DNA from: Portunus trituberculatus
Taxonomy: Eukaryota; Arthropoda; Malacostraca; Decapoda; Portunidae
Assembly (NCBI RefSeq): GCF_017591435.1
Contig: NC_059255.1
Span: 186,001-250,000, forward strand
Length of the DNA stretch: 64,000 bases
Direction of reading: 5' to 3'
This document shows, piece by piece, positions 1-11,230 of the stretch (within the stretch, counting starts at the first letter, position 1; each line of letters opens with the position of its first letter). The notes below the pieces were generated by a model that worked only from the letters and a program-made list of their open reading frames with translations, was not told the DNA's origin and did not search any database. A program made the position numbers and the translations under genes.

Positions 1-3000
1 ATGTTTGACATATTTCAGATGCTTAGACAAATAGTGTTTTGCCTGCATTTCTGAGTTTTGCTGTACAAAACGTTAGAATACACCAAAATATGCCCTTTTT
101 GTTATATTTCAGTTTCTTAGACAAATAGTGTGTTTTGCCTGCAATTCTGAGTTTTGTTCCATAAAACGCTGGAAGACATCAAAATAACCCATATTGACAT
201 ATTTCGTTCCTTAGACAAATACTGTGTTTTGTCTGCATTTCAGAGTGTTGGTGGATAAAACGCTTGAATACACTATAATAACCAATTTTTTACATATTTC
301 AGTTTCTTAAACACAGAGTGTGTTTTGCCTGCAATTCTGAGTTTTGTTACATAAAACACTGGAATACACCAAAATAACTCATTTTTGACATATTTCAAAT
401 CATTAGAAAAATAGTGTGGATTGGCTGCTTTTCAAAGTGTTTGTGCATAAAATGCTGGTATACACTAAATGAGCCTATTTTTTAAATTTTTCAGTTCCTT
501 AGACAAATAGTGTGTTTTTGTAGCAATTTTGTGTTTTTGAGGAAAAAAAACTAAAAATTAGTAAATACCACGTTTTTGTTAAATTCACTTTGGATTCTCT
601 AAACTAGTTTGTTTCCATTCATTATATGGTTTGAAAGAATATAATGTAAAATGACGAATAAGCAAAATTTTCAATGGAGATAGTTTTTTTTCATAAAGCA
701 CTTAAAAACACTTAAACAAGACGTTTTAACAAATATAGTGTTTAGCCTGGATTTCTAAATTTGGTGCATAAAATGCTGGAATACACGAAAATAACCCATT
801 TTTGACATATTTTAGATGCTTAGACAAATAGTGTGTTTTGCCTGCATTTCTGAATTTTAGTGCAAAAAACGTTGGAATACTCCACAATATCACCTTTTTG
901 ACATAATTTAGTTTCGTAGATAAATAGTGTGTTTTGCCTGCAACTCTGAGTTTTGTTGCATAAAACGCTGAAATACAAACAAAATAACTCATTTTTGACA
1001 TATTTCAGTTTCTTAGCAAAATAATGTGTTTTCCCTGCTTTTCAGATTGTTGGTGCATAAAACCCTTGAATACAGAAAAATAAACCATTTTTAACATATT
1101 TCAGTTCCTTAGACAAATTGTGTGTTTTTGTAGCGTTTCTGTGTTTTGGGGGAAAAAAGCTAAAAAATACTACAATACCAAGTTTTTGTTAATTTCACTA
1201 TGGTTTATCTAAACTAATTATTTTCATCAATTTTATCGTTTTGAAGCAAAAAAAATGTAAAATGACGAATAAGCAATTTTTTTATTCGATAGTTTTTTTT
1301 TTTTTTTTCATAAAGCACCTTAAAAACACTTAAATAAGACGTTTCAACAAATATAGTGTTTTGCCTGGATTTCTGAGTTTTGTGCATAAAATGCAGGGAT
1401 ACACGAAAATAACACATTTTTGACATTTCAGATGCTTACACAAATAGTGTTGTTTTGCCTGCATTTCTGAGTTTTGCTGCATAAAAGGTTGGAATACTCC
1501 AAAGTATCCCCTTTATGTTATATTTCAGTTTCTTAGACAAAGAGTGTGTTTTGCTGCAATTCTGAGTTTTGTTGCATAAAACACTGGAATACGGCAGAAT
1601 AAACCTCTTTTTGACATATTTCGGTTTCTTAGACAAAGTGTGTGTTTTAACTGCAATTCTGAGTTTTGTTGCATAAATTGCTGGAAGACATTAAAATAAC
1701 CCATTTTTGACATATTTCAGTTCCTTAGACAGATACTGTGTTTTGCCTGCATTTCAGAGTATTGGTGGATAAAACGCTGGAATACACCAAAATAACCCAT
1801 TTACAAAATATTTCAGTTCCTTAAACACAGAGTGTGTTTTGCCTGCAATTCTGAGTTTTGTTGCATAAAACACTGGAATACACAAAAATAATTCTTTTTT
1901 GACATATTTCAGTTCCTTAAAAATTAGTGTGTTTTGGCTACTTTTCAGAGTGTTGGTCATAAAATGCTGGAATACACTAAAATAACCCATTTTGACATAT
2001 TTGAATTCGTTAAACAAATAGTGTGTTTTTGTAGCATTTCAGTGTTTTGGTGGAAAAAAGCTAATACTACAAAAATACCATGTTTTTGTTAATTTCACTT
2101 TGGTTTCTCTATACTAGCTTGTTTTTATTAATTTTATCGTTTTAAAGAAAAACAATGTAAAACGACGAAAAAGCAATATTTTCAATGGATAGTTTTTCTC
2201 CATAAAACACCTTAAAAACACATAAATAAGGAGTTTTAACAAGTATAATGTTTTGTTTGCATTTCTGAGTTTGGTGCATAAAATGCTGGAATACACGAAA
2301 GTAAGCCATTTTTTACATATTTCAGTTCATTAGATAAATAGTGTGTTTTACCTGCGTTTCTGAGTTTTTGTGCATAAATCGTTGAAATACACCAAAATAG
2401 CCCATTTTTTATATATTTCAGTTCTTTAGACACAGAGTATGTTTTCCATGCAATTCTGAGTTTTCTTGCATAAAACGCTGAAATACTCCAAAATAACTCA
2501 TTTTTTACATATATCAGTTCCTTAGCAAAATAATGTGTTTTGCCTGCTTTTCAGAGTGTTAGTGCATAAAACCCATGAATACACCAAAATAAACCGTTTT
2601 TAACATATTTCAGTTCCTTAGACAAATAGTGTGATTTTATGGTATGGTGGAAAAAGATAAAAACTACTAAAATACCACGTTTTTGTTAATTTCACTTTCG
2701 ATTCTCTAAACTAGCTTGTTTTCATCAATTTTATCGTTTTGAAGCAAAAAAAAAAGTAAAATGACGAATAAGCAAAATTTTCAATCAAGATAATTTTTTT
2801 TTTTTTTCATAAAGCACCTTAAAAACACATAAATAAGACGTTTTAACAAATATAGTGTTTTGCCTGTATTTCTGAGTTTGGTGCATAAAATGCTGGAATA
2901 CACGAAAATAGCCCATTTTTAATATATTTCAAATGCTTAGACAAATAGTGTGTTTTGCCTGCATTTCTGAGTTTTGGTGCACAAAACGTTGGAATAACTC

Positions 3001-6000
3001 CAAAATATCCCTTTTTGACATATTTCAGTTTCCTAGACAAATAGTGTGTTTTGCCTGCAATTCTGAGTTTTGTTGCATAAAACGCTGGAATACGCCAGAA
3101 TAAACCTCTTTTTGACATATTTCAGTTCTTTAAACAAATAGTGTGTTTTGCCTGCAATTCTGAATTTTGTTGCATAAAACGCTGGAATACACCAAAATAA
3201 TCCATTTTTTACATATTTCAGTTCCTTAGACATAGATTATGATTTGCATGCAATTCTGAGTTTTGTTGCATAAATCGCTGGAATACATAAAAATAACCCT
3301 TTTTTTAATATTTCAGTTCCTTAGACAAAGTGTTTTTTTTTTGTAGCATTTCTGTGTTTTGGTGAAAAAAAAAGCTAAAAACTACTAAAAAACCACCTTT
3401 TTGTTAGTTTCACTTTGGATTCTCTAGACTAGATTTTTTTCATCATTGTTATCGTTTTGAAGCAAAACAATGTAAAATAACAAATAAGAAAAATTTTTTC
3501 AATCAAGATAGTTTTTTCTTCAAAAGCACCTTAAAAACACAAATAAGACGTTTTAACAAATATAGTATTTTGCCTGGATTTCTGAGTTTGGAGCATAAAA
3601 TGCTGGAATACACGAAAATAGCTCATATCTGACATATTTCAGATGCTTAGACAAATAGTGTGTTTTGCCTGCATTTCTGAGTTTTGGTGCATAAAATGTT
3701 TGAATACTACAAAATATCCCCTTTTTGACATAATTTAGTTTTTTTTAGACAAATAGTGTGTTTTGCCTGCAATTCTGAGTTTTGTTGCATAAACCACTGG
3801 AATACGCCAGAATAAACCTCTTTTTGACATATTTCAGTTCATTAGACAAATAGTGTGTTTTGCCTGGAATTCTGAGTTTTGTTGCATAATACGCTGGAAT
3901 CCACCAAAATAACCCATTTTTTACATATTTCAGTTCTTTAGACAGAGTATGTTTTGCCTGGAATTCTGAGTTTTGTTCCATAAAACGCTGGAATACACCA
4001 AAATAACTCATTTTCTACATATTTCAGTTCCCTAGCAAAATAATGTGTTTTGCCTGCTTTTCAGAGTTTCTTTTCATAAAACGATGGAATACACCAAAAT
4101 AACCCATTTTTTTACATATTTCAGTTACATATACAAATATTGTTTTTTGTAGCATTTACATATTTCAGTTCCCTAGCAAAATAATGTGTTTTGCCTGCTT
4201 TTCAGAGTTTCTTTTCATAAAACGATGGAATACACCAAAATAACCCATTTTTTAACATATTTCAGTTACATATACAAATACTGTTTTTTGTAGCATTTCT
4301 GTGTTTTTGTGGAAAAAGCTAAAAACTACTAAAAAACCACGTTATTGTTAATTTCACTTTGGATTCTTTAAACCAGCTTGTTTTCATCATTTATATCGTT
4401 ACGAAGCAAAACAATGTCAAATGACGAATAAGCAAAACTTTCAAATTTTCAATTTTTCATAAAGCACCTTAAAAACACATAAATAAGACGTTTTAACAAA
4501 TATAGTGCTTGGCTGGATTTCTGAGTTTCGTGCTTAAAATGCTGGAACACACGAAAATAACACATTTTTGACATATTTCAGATGCTTAGACAAATAGTTG
4601 CATAAAACGTTGAAATACTCCTTTTGAAATATTTCAGTTTCTTAGACAAAAATTGTGGTTTGCCTGCAATTCTGAGTTTTGTTGCATAAAACGCTGGAAT
4701 ACACAAAAATAACTCATTTTGATATATTTCAGTTCCTCAGAAAAATAATGTGTTTTGCCTGCTTTTAAGGTGCAAAAACGCTTGAATACACCAAAATATC
4801 CCATTTTGTAACATATTTCAGTTCCTTAGACAAATAGTGTGTTTTTCTAGCATTTCTGTGTTTTGGTAGAAAAAAGCTAAAAACAACTAAAATACCACGT
4901 TTTTGTTAATTTCACTTTGAATTCTCTAAACTAGCTTGTTTTCATCAATTTTATCGTTTTGAAGCAAAACAATGTAAATGACGAATAACCAAATTTTCAA
5001 TCAAGATAGTTTTTTTTTCATAAAACACCTTAAAAATAGAGGATTTAACAATAATAGTGTTTTGTTTGCATTTCTGAGTTTTAATGCAAAAAACGTTGGA
5101 ATACTCCAAAATAAATTTTTTTTGACATATTTCAGCTAATTAGACATATAGTGTGTGTTTTCCCTGTAATTCTGAGTTTTGTTGTATAAAACGCTGGAAT
5201 ACGCCAGAATAAACCCCTTTTTGACATATTTCAGTTCTTTAGACAAATAGTGTGTTTTGCCTGCAATTATGAGTTTTGTTGCATAAAACGCTGGAAGACA
5301 TCAAAATAGCCCATGTTTGACATATTACAGTTCATTGGCAAAATAGTGTGTTTGCCTACTTTTCAGAGTGTTGGTGCAAAAAACGCTGGAATACACCAAA
5401 ATAACCCATTTTTGACATATTTCAGTTTCTTAGACAAATAGTGTGATTTCGTACCATTTCTGTGTTCTGGTGGAAAAAAGCATAAAACTACTAAAATACC
5501 ATGTTTTTGTTAATTTCACTTTGGATTCTCTAAACTACATTGTTTTTATCAAATTTATCGTTTTGAAAGAAAAAAATGTAAAATGACGAATAAGCAAAAT
5601 TTTCAATCGAGATAGTTTTTTTTTCATAAAACATCTTAAAATCTCATAAATAAGACGTTTTAACAAATATAGTGTTTTCCCTGGATTTCTCAGCTTTGTG
5701 CATAAAATGCTAGAATACACGAAAATAACCCATTTTTTACATATTTTAGATGCTTAGACAAAGTGTTTTGGCTGCAATTCTGAGTTTTGGTGCATAAAAC
5801 GTTGGAATACTCCAAAATAACCCCTTTTGACATATTTCAGTTTCTTAGACAAATAGTGGGTTTTGCCTGCAATTCTGAATTTTGTTGTTTAAAATCTGGA
5901 ATACGCCAGAATCCCTTTTTGACATATTTCAATTCCTTAAACAAAAAGTGTGTTTTGCCTGCAATTCTGAGTTTTGTTGCATAAAACGCTGGAAGACATC

Positions 6001-7903
6001 AATATAAACCATTTTTGACATATTTCAGTTCCTTACACAAATACTGTGTTTTACCTGCATCTCAGAGTGTTGGTGCATAAAACTTTGCAATGCACCAAAT
6101 TAACCCATTTTTTATATATTTCAGTTCTTTAGACACAGAGTGTGTTTTGCCTGCAATTCTGAGTTTTGTTGCATAAAACACTGGAATACGCCAAAATAAC
6201 TTTTTTTTTTACATATTTCAGTTCCTTACAAAAAATAGTGTGTTTTGCCTGTTTTTCAGATTGTTGGTGCATAAAATGCTGGGATACACTAAAATAACCC
6301 ATTTTTGACATATTTCATTTCCTTAAACAAATAGTGTCTGTTTTGCTTGCATTTCAGAGTGTTGATGCATAAAACACTGGAATATAAAAAAAAAAAACTA
6401 TTTTTGACATTTAATTTCCTTAGACACAGAGTGTGTTTTGCCTGGAATTCTAAGTTTTGTTGCATAAAACACTGGAATACACGAAAACAACTCTTTTTTG
6501 ACATATTTCAGTTCCTTAAAAAGAGTGTATTTTGCCAGCTTTTCAGAGTGTTGGTGCATGAAACGCTGGATTACACCAAAATAACCCATTTTTGACATAT
6601 TTCAGTTCTTTAGACAAATAGTGTGGTTTGGTAGCATTACTGTGTTTTGGTGGAAAAAAGCTAAAATCTACTAAAATACCACGTTTTTGTAAATTTCACT
6701 TTGGATTCTCTATACTAGCTTGTTTTCATTATTTTTATCGTTTTAAAGCAAAACAACGTAAAATGACGTTTTAACAAGTATAGTGTTTTGTTTGCATTTC
6801 TGAGTTTGGTGCATAAAACGCATGAATACACGAAAGTAAGCCATTTTTGACATATTTCAGTTCCTTAGACAAATAAAGTGTTTTGCCTGTGTTTATGAGT
6901 TTTTGTACACAAACCGCTGGAATACACCAAAATAACCCATTTTTGACATGTTCAGGTCCTTAGACACTGAGTGTGTTTTCCATGCAATTCTGAGTTTTGT
7001 TGCATAAAACGCTGGAATACACCAAAATAACTCATTTTTGACATATTTCAGTTCCTTAGGAAAATATGGTAATATGCCTGCTTTTCAGTGTTGGTGCATA
7101 AAACGCTGGAATACACCAAAATAACCCATAAAAACTACTAAAATACCTCATTTTTGTTAACTTCACTTTGGATTCTCTAAACTAGCTTGTTTTCATTAAT
7201 TATGTCGTTTTTAAGCAAGACAATGTAAAATGACGAATAAGCAAAATTTTTAATCGAGATATTTTTTTTTTTTCATAATACACCTTAAAAACACAAAAAT
7301 AAGACGTTTTAACAAATATGATGTTTTCTCTGGATTTCCGAGTTTAGTGCATAAAACGTTGTAATACAAGAAAATAACCAATTTTTGACATATTTCAGAT
7401 CCTTAGACAAATAGTGTGTTTTGCCTGCATTTCTAAGTTTTGGTGCATAAAACGCTGGAATACACCAAAATAACCCCTTTTTGACATATTTCAGTTCCTT
7501 AGAAAAATAGTGTGTTTTGCCTGCATTTCAGATTGTTGGTGCATAAAACTCTGGAATACACCAAAATAACCCATTTTTGACATATATCAGTTCCTTAGAC
7601 AAATAGTGTTTTTTGCCTGCATTTTTTTTTTTTTAGTTCATAGAATGCTGGAATACACCAAAATAACCCCTTTTTGACATATTTCAGTTTTGTAGACACA
7701 TAATGTGTTTTGGTAGTATTTTTGTGTTTTGGTGCAAAAAAACTGAAAACTACTAAAATAACATGTTTTTATGTTAATTTTACTTTGGTTTCTCTCTACT
7801 AGCTTGTTTCCATGAATTTTATCGTTTTGAAGCAAAACAATATAAAATGACGGTTAAACAAAATTTTTAATTGAGTTTTTTATTCATAAAACACTTTAAA
7901 GAC
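1..7903 (+). repeat. Satellite array, left block
   Basis: Tandem AT-rich satellite. The basic monomer is about 96 bp and carries recognisable blocks in fixed order: ttagacaaatagtgtgtttt, tgcctgcatttctgag, tgcataaaacgctggaatac, accaaaataaccca, ttgacatatttcag. At intervals a diverged monomer (starting gtagcatttctgtg) is followed by about 150 bp of unrelated spacer containing ttatcgttttgaagcaaaac and taaaatgacgaataagc. About 11 spacers are visible in this block (near 625, 1225, 2130, 2730, 3450, 4395, 4950, 5560, 6735, 7205, 7820), so the higher-order unit varies from about 0.47 to 1.2 kb with the number of monomers between spacers. No gene is seen. The many 60-90 codon open frames are a by-product of a 96-bp (32-codon) period. 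Confidence 0.95.
4016..4297 (+). repeat. 141-bp local tandem duplication in the satellite
   Basis: The stretch 4016-4156 is repeated almost exactly as 4157-4297, including the rare variants ttccctagcaaaataatg and cagttacatatacaaata. Shared private variants show a recent duplication with a period unlike the 96-bp monomer. Confidence 0.8.
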
Positions 7904-8202
7904 TGTTACGGTGTGACTTTTTTAGGAAGTTACCCCTTTTATTTCTTTTGTCCAGCTCCGCTTTCCTTGGACCACGGTGAGAGTGAGCAACTAGGAACTA
8001 TGCCATATTACTGTACATTAGTTTAATTTCCTTTATATTTATTATTAGTTAATAAGAGAATGTTATGTGTTGTAGGTAAGGATGTTAGTGAGTAAGGACA
8101 AATTATTTATATTAATAGCATTAAGTATGTATTTGCGGGACGATATGTTTTCCGATTAGGCGCTGGCAAGCCTTTAAAACAAGGTGTGAGCGTGACCTCG
8201 CT
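7904..8202 (+). repeat. GMR-A 5' LTR, first part
   Basis: Begins TGTTACGGTGTGAC directly after satellite sequence and aligns with 25292-25602 (which begins TGTCATGGTGTGAC). The shared block ends at gtgagcgtgacctcgct, where LINE-a takes over. A run present in the 3' LTR (tgtgtttctttaaa) is absent here, so the two LTRs have diverged a little. Confidence 0.85.
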
Positions 8203-10636
8203 AAACAGGCTCAACCCAACAAGACTCGAAGCTATCGAAAGGGCGTGCAGTACTGCAGCCAATACAGACACGCCTTTCATACTGGAGGAGCTGAGATCCT
8301 GCCTAAAGAAACAAGACACAGCAGCTGGAACAGACAAAATCACCTACCGAATGATATACGAAGGAGGCCCAGCACTGCATCAAGAACTCTTACAAATAAT
8401 AAACCAGTCTTTTGAGGAAGGCAGACTCCCTACAGCCTGGAAAACTGCAGTCATTGCCCCAATTCCCAAACCGAAAGAACCTGGGAAAACAAGACCCATT
8501 TCCCTCCTCAGTTGCCTAGGCAAAACTATGGAGAGAATGGTCCTAAACAGACTCAAGTGGGTAGCAGGAGACCTCCACAAAAACATTTTCGCATACACCA
8601 ACAGGAGAGGAACAAAGGACTGCATCACAGAAATGATGCACACCATCACCAACAGGAAAGCCATAGTAACTTTCATGGATCTAGAAAAAGCTTTCGAAAC
8701 CGCAAACGCCACAGCAATCCTTGATTCTCTCTCTGTAAGGGGAGTAGGCGGGAAATTGCTCCGATGGACGGCGGACTTTCTGGAAGAAAGGAGGGCCAGA
8801 GTAAAGTTCCAGGGAGTCCTATCAGAAACAAGAACTTTTGAAAATGGCACACCACAAGGCAGCATTCTCAGTCCCTTCCTTTTTAACATCTTAATAGAAA
8901 ACATTGCCGCCCTGAACATCACCGACACTAAAATTCTAGCATATGCAGATGATATAGCTATTATTTCCACTGGCCGAAGATACGAAAGAAGAGCAAGAGA
9001 AGCTGCAACAGTAGTAGCAGACATGTGCCAAAAACTAGGACTAAAAATAAATGCGCAGAAGACCCGCTCTATGCATTTCGGTTCTAGGAAAATACTCCCA
9101 CCAGTTATCTTAGATAACACACCAGTCGAATGGTCCAGCTGCCATACATACCTTGGCATATGCCTTGATGCTAAACTCAATTTCAGGGCCTACACCGAAT
9201 CACTTAAAGAGAGGGCAAACGCACGGATCCGGGTGATGAGGAAAATTACAGGAACCAACGGAGGAGCAGCACCCGAAATCCTGCGATTATACTACCTCCA
9301 AGCAATCAGATCAGTCATAGAGTATGGGGCGCCCTGTCTAGCTCTTACCTCCTCCTACAATCTGTATGCACTAGAAACACTACAAAACAAGGCTCTCAGG
9401 ATTATAACAGGAGCCCCAAGATGGACAAAGGTATGCACCCTTCAACAAGAAACAAAGATTCCACCTCTCACAACCAGACTATACGCTACAAACGCCAGCC
9501 ATCTAGTTAAATTTTTTCGCCAGCATAACAATGAACCATTATACCAAATCCGACAAGCCTTGGCACAGGACCGGACGCTCTTCCACAAGTCTACCTGGGC
9601 TGCGACCACTAGTGACACCTTGAAATTCATGGAAGCACAAAAATTTTTCACACACCTTCAGCTTGACAAACCCCACAAAGATTACATAGAGCCACCACCA
9701 TGGAACACTAAGGATTTCCAAACCAGCGTGACTGCCCTGCCACACTCCAAGAAGGACCTAGACCAAGAGACTTTACAAGCAGCAGCAAGGATTGCCCTCC
9801 AAGCAGCCCCGCCGCACAATTGCGAAGTATATTACACCGATGGCTCTGTCGATCCGATCACCAAACGCGCGGCCGCAGCTTTCGTCTCCGAAAACACAAC
9901 AGCGATATTCAGACTCACCGATGGCGCATCTACACTACAGACAGAGCTGGTAGCTATTCAGCAGGCACTACGTCACTGCAAAATTAGACACAAACACATA
10001 GTCATTCATACTGACTCCCTAGGTGCCATACAAGCACTCCAACAAACACCAATTAAAGACAACATAGAACTTATCACCAGCATTCTAGCCACAATGCAAA
10101 ACATCAAGAGACAAGGCAGAAACATACATATAAACTGGGTCCCAAGCCATGCAGGACTGGAAGGAAATGAGGCTGCAGACAAAGCGGCAAATGACGCCAT
10201 AAAACTCCCCACAGTAACTTTCCACATACAAACCAGCATACAACAAACAAAAAATGCCCTTAAGCACAAAACAAATGACCTCATGATCCAAATTCTCCAA
10301 AACAGCGAAATTGAAGGTTCAAACAGCTCAAGATGGTATAACCAAACAAGTCAAAACAAAACAAACTTCCCAAGAAACTTAAAGAGGAAAACACAAGTAG
10401 ACATATACAGACTGCGTCTTGGTTACAAATGCTTTGATCAAATTAAAAACACCCTTCCTCAAACATGCAGTCACTGTGGAATGGAAAGCGACTCACCACT
10501 CCAGCATTACCTCACCGAGTGCGAGATAACAGCACCACTCATAGACAGAAGACTTGGAACAGCACAACAAATAGTCCGAGATACGCCCCATGACAAACTG
10601 GCATCTTTAGTAGAACAATTTCCACCACCAAGATAA
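8186..10636 (+). CDS. LINE-a ORF2 fragment: reverse transcriptase plus RNase H
   Basis: An 816-codon open frame. The first few codons belong to the LTR, so the annotated ATG is accidental and the real protein began further upstream. RT spans roughly residues 10-330, with the block PIPKPKEPGKTRPISLLS, motif A MDLEKAFE, motif B GTPQGSILSP and the catalytic YADD near residue 253. An RNase H domain lies at about 547-675: YTDGS with the first catalytic Asp, TELVAI with Glu, HTDS with Asp, and SHAGLEGNEAADKAA with the last Asp. A C-terminal CX2C...H...C cluster (CSHCGMESDSPLQHYLTEC) follows. Such proteins copy the LINE RNA at a nicked target, and RNase H removes the template. The absence of stops over 2.4 kb suggests a young copy. 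It lacks the endonuclease and so cannot act alone. Confidence 0.92.
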   Translation: MSVTSLNRLNPTRLEAIERACSTAANTDTPFILEELRSCLKKQDTAAGTDKITYRMIYEGGPALHQELLQIINQSFEEGRLPTAWKTAVIAPIPKPKEPGKTRPISLLSCLGKTMERMVLNRLKWVAGDLHKNIFAYTNRRGTKDCITEMMHTITNRKAIVTFMDLEKAFETANATAILDSLSVRGVGGKLLRWTADFLEERRARVKFQGVLSETRTFENGTPQGSILSPFLFNILIENIAALNITDTKILAYADDIAIISTGRRYERRAREAATVVADMCQKLGLKINAQKTRSMHFGSRKILPPVILDNTPVEWSSCHTYLGICLDAKLNFRAYTESLKERANARIRVMRKITGTNGGAAPEILRLYYLQAIRSVIEYGAPCLALTSSYNLYALETLQNKALRIITGAPRWTKVCTLQQETKIPPLTTRLYATNASHLVKFFRQHNNEPLYQIRQALAQDRTLFHKSTWAATTSDTLKFMEAQKFFTHLQLDKPHKDYIEPPPWNTKDFQTSVTALPHSKKDLDQETLQAAARIALQAAPPHNCEVYYTDGSVDPITKRAAAAFVSENTTAIFRLTDGASTLQTELVAIQQALRHCKIRHKHIVIHTDSLGAIQALQQTPIKDNIELITSILATMQNIKRQGRNIHINWVPSHAGLEGNEAADKAANDAIKLPTVTFHIQTSIQQTKNALKHKTNDLMIQILQNSEIEGSNSSRWYNQTSQNKTNFPRNLKRKTQVDIYRLRLGYKCFDQIKNTLPQTCSHCGMESDSPLQHYLTECEITAPLIDRRLGTAQQIVRDTPHDKLASLVEQFPPPR

Positions 10637-10770
10637 CTAGCTACATACTTTTCATACAGGAGTGAAAGCCACACTCCAAAATAGCTGTGGGCCAGGCTCA
10701 ACCCAGAGGCCCACGTCACCTTTTCTTTAAAAGGTGGCAATCTAAAAAAAAAAAAAAAAAAAAAAAAAAA
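8203..10770 (+). mobile_element. LINE-a: 5'-truncated non-LTR retrotransposon inserted in the GMR-A 5' LTR
   Basis: A non-LTR element that starts abruptly inside the RT domain, carries one uninterrupted ORF, a short 3' UTR and a 27-nt poly(A) tail (10744-10770), then returns to LTR sequence at gtcgcgttgg. The 5' truncation and poly(A) are typical of target-primed reverse transcription. Comparison with the 3' LTR shows that 25603-25930 (about 328 bp) has no counterpart here, so the insertion probably replaced that stretch. RT plus C-terminal RNase H and a terminal Cys/His cluster point to the I superfamily (I, Nimb, Outcast or LOA). I cannot resolve the clade. Confidence 0.88.
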
Positions 10771-11089
10771 GTCGCGTTGGTTAAAATTCCTTTGTTTCTC
10801 AGTTTTTCTTTGCCCGTGGTTTGATTATATCTGACCACGTGGGTACGAGTTACGGAGAGTTGCGGGAGTGTTATTCAGGCTTAATTTGTTTCGCGTGATA
10901 TTTTGTTTGTCCTTCTTTATTTGTAAATTGTAAATAGTAAGTTATGATTAGATTAAATAAATTATTATAAGTTTCCGTTGCCTTTGCTTCATTTCATGGG
11001 TTATACTTTCTTTTCTGTGTCGTTCCCTGAACCTGGAATATATTAAATTTAGGGTGAAATAACCCATCAGAAATTTGGGGAACGTGACA
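10771..11089 (+). repeat. GMR-A 5' LTR, second part
   Basis: Resumes as gtcgcgttggttaaaattcc, matching the 3' LTR at 25931 onward up to the point where that LTR is truncated (26010), then continues about 240 bp further to ...aacgtgaca. The end TGACA mirrors the start TGTCA of the 3' LTR copy, giving short inverted termini. The block contains attaaataaatt, a possible polyadenylation signal. Adding up the parts, a full LTR would be about 0.95 kb. Confidence 0.8.
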
Positions 11090-11090
11090 G

Positions 11091-11108
11091 TGGCGACCTC
11101 GCCAGGAT
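11091..11108 (+). promoter_or_regulatory. GMR-A primer binding site
   Basis: TGGCGACCTCGCCAGGAT lies one base after the LTR end. It starts with TGG, as expected for pairing to a tRNA CCA end. The first eight bases equal those of the GMR-B site, which fits tRNA-Arg, so an Arg-type tRNA is likely, but I cannot match the whole 18 nt to a known tRNA. Confidence 0.6.
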
Positions 11109-11230
11109 AACACGCTCGTTTAAACTCTCCTTATTAACAATCTTGCTATCCACGTGTGTTTTCTAACAGTAGTGCAACTTGTCTCAAGCATGGCTCTTGA
11201 ATCTGAAGCGGACGTTCGTACATTCCTTAT

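Noticed and set aside
726..7835. Dozens of 60-96 residue open frames, mostly minus strand
   Set aside because: They are the same repetitive peptide read from a 96-bp satellite monomer; no independent coding evidence.
1..7903. CRISPR-like regular repeats
   Set aside because: The spacers are not unique, the repeat units are about 96 bp and diverged, the surroundings are eukaryotic and no cas genes are present.
8380..9180. 266-residue minus-strand ORF
   Set aside because: Antisense shadow of the LINE-a reverse transcriptase.
8186..10636. Bacterial group II intron or retron RT
   Set aside because: RT plus RNase H, poly(A) tail and 5' truncation are those of a eukaryotic LINE.
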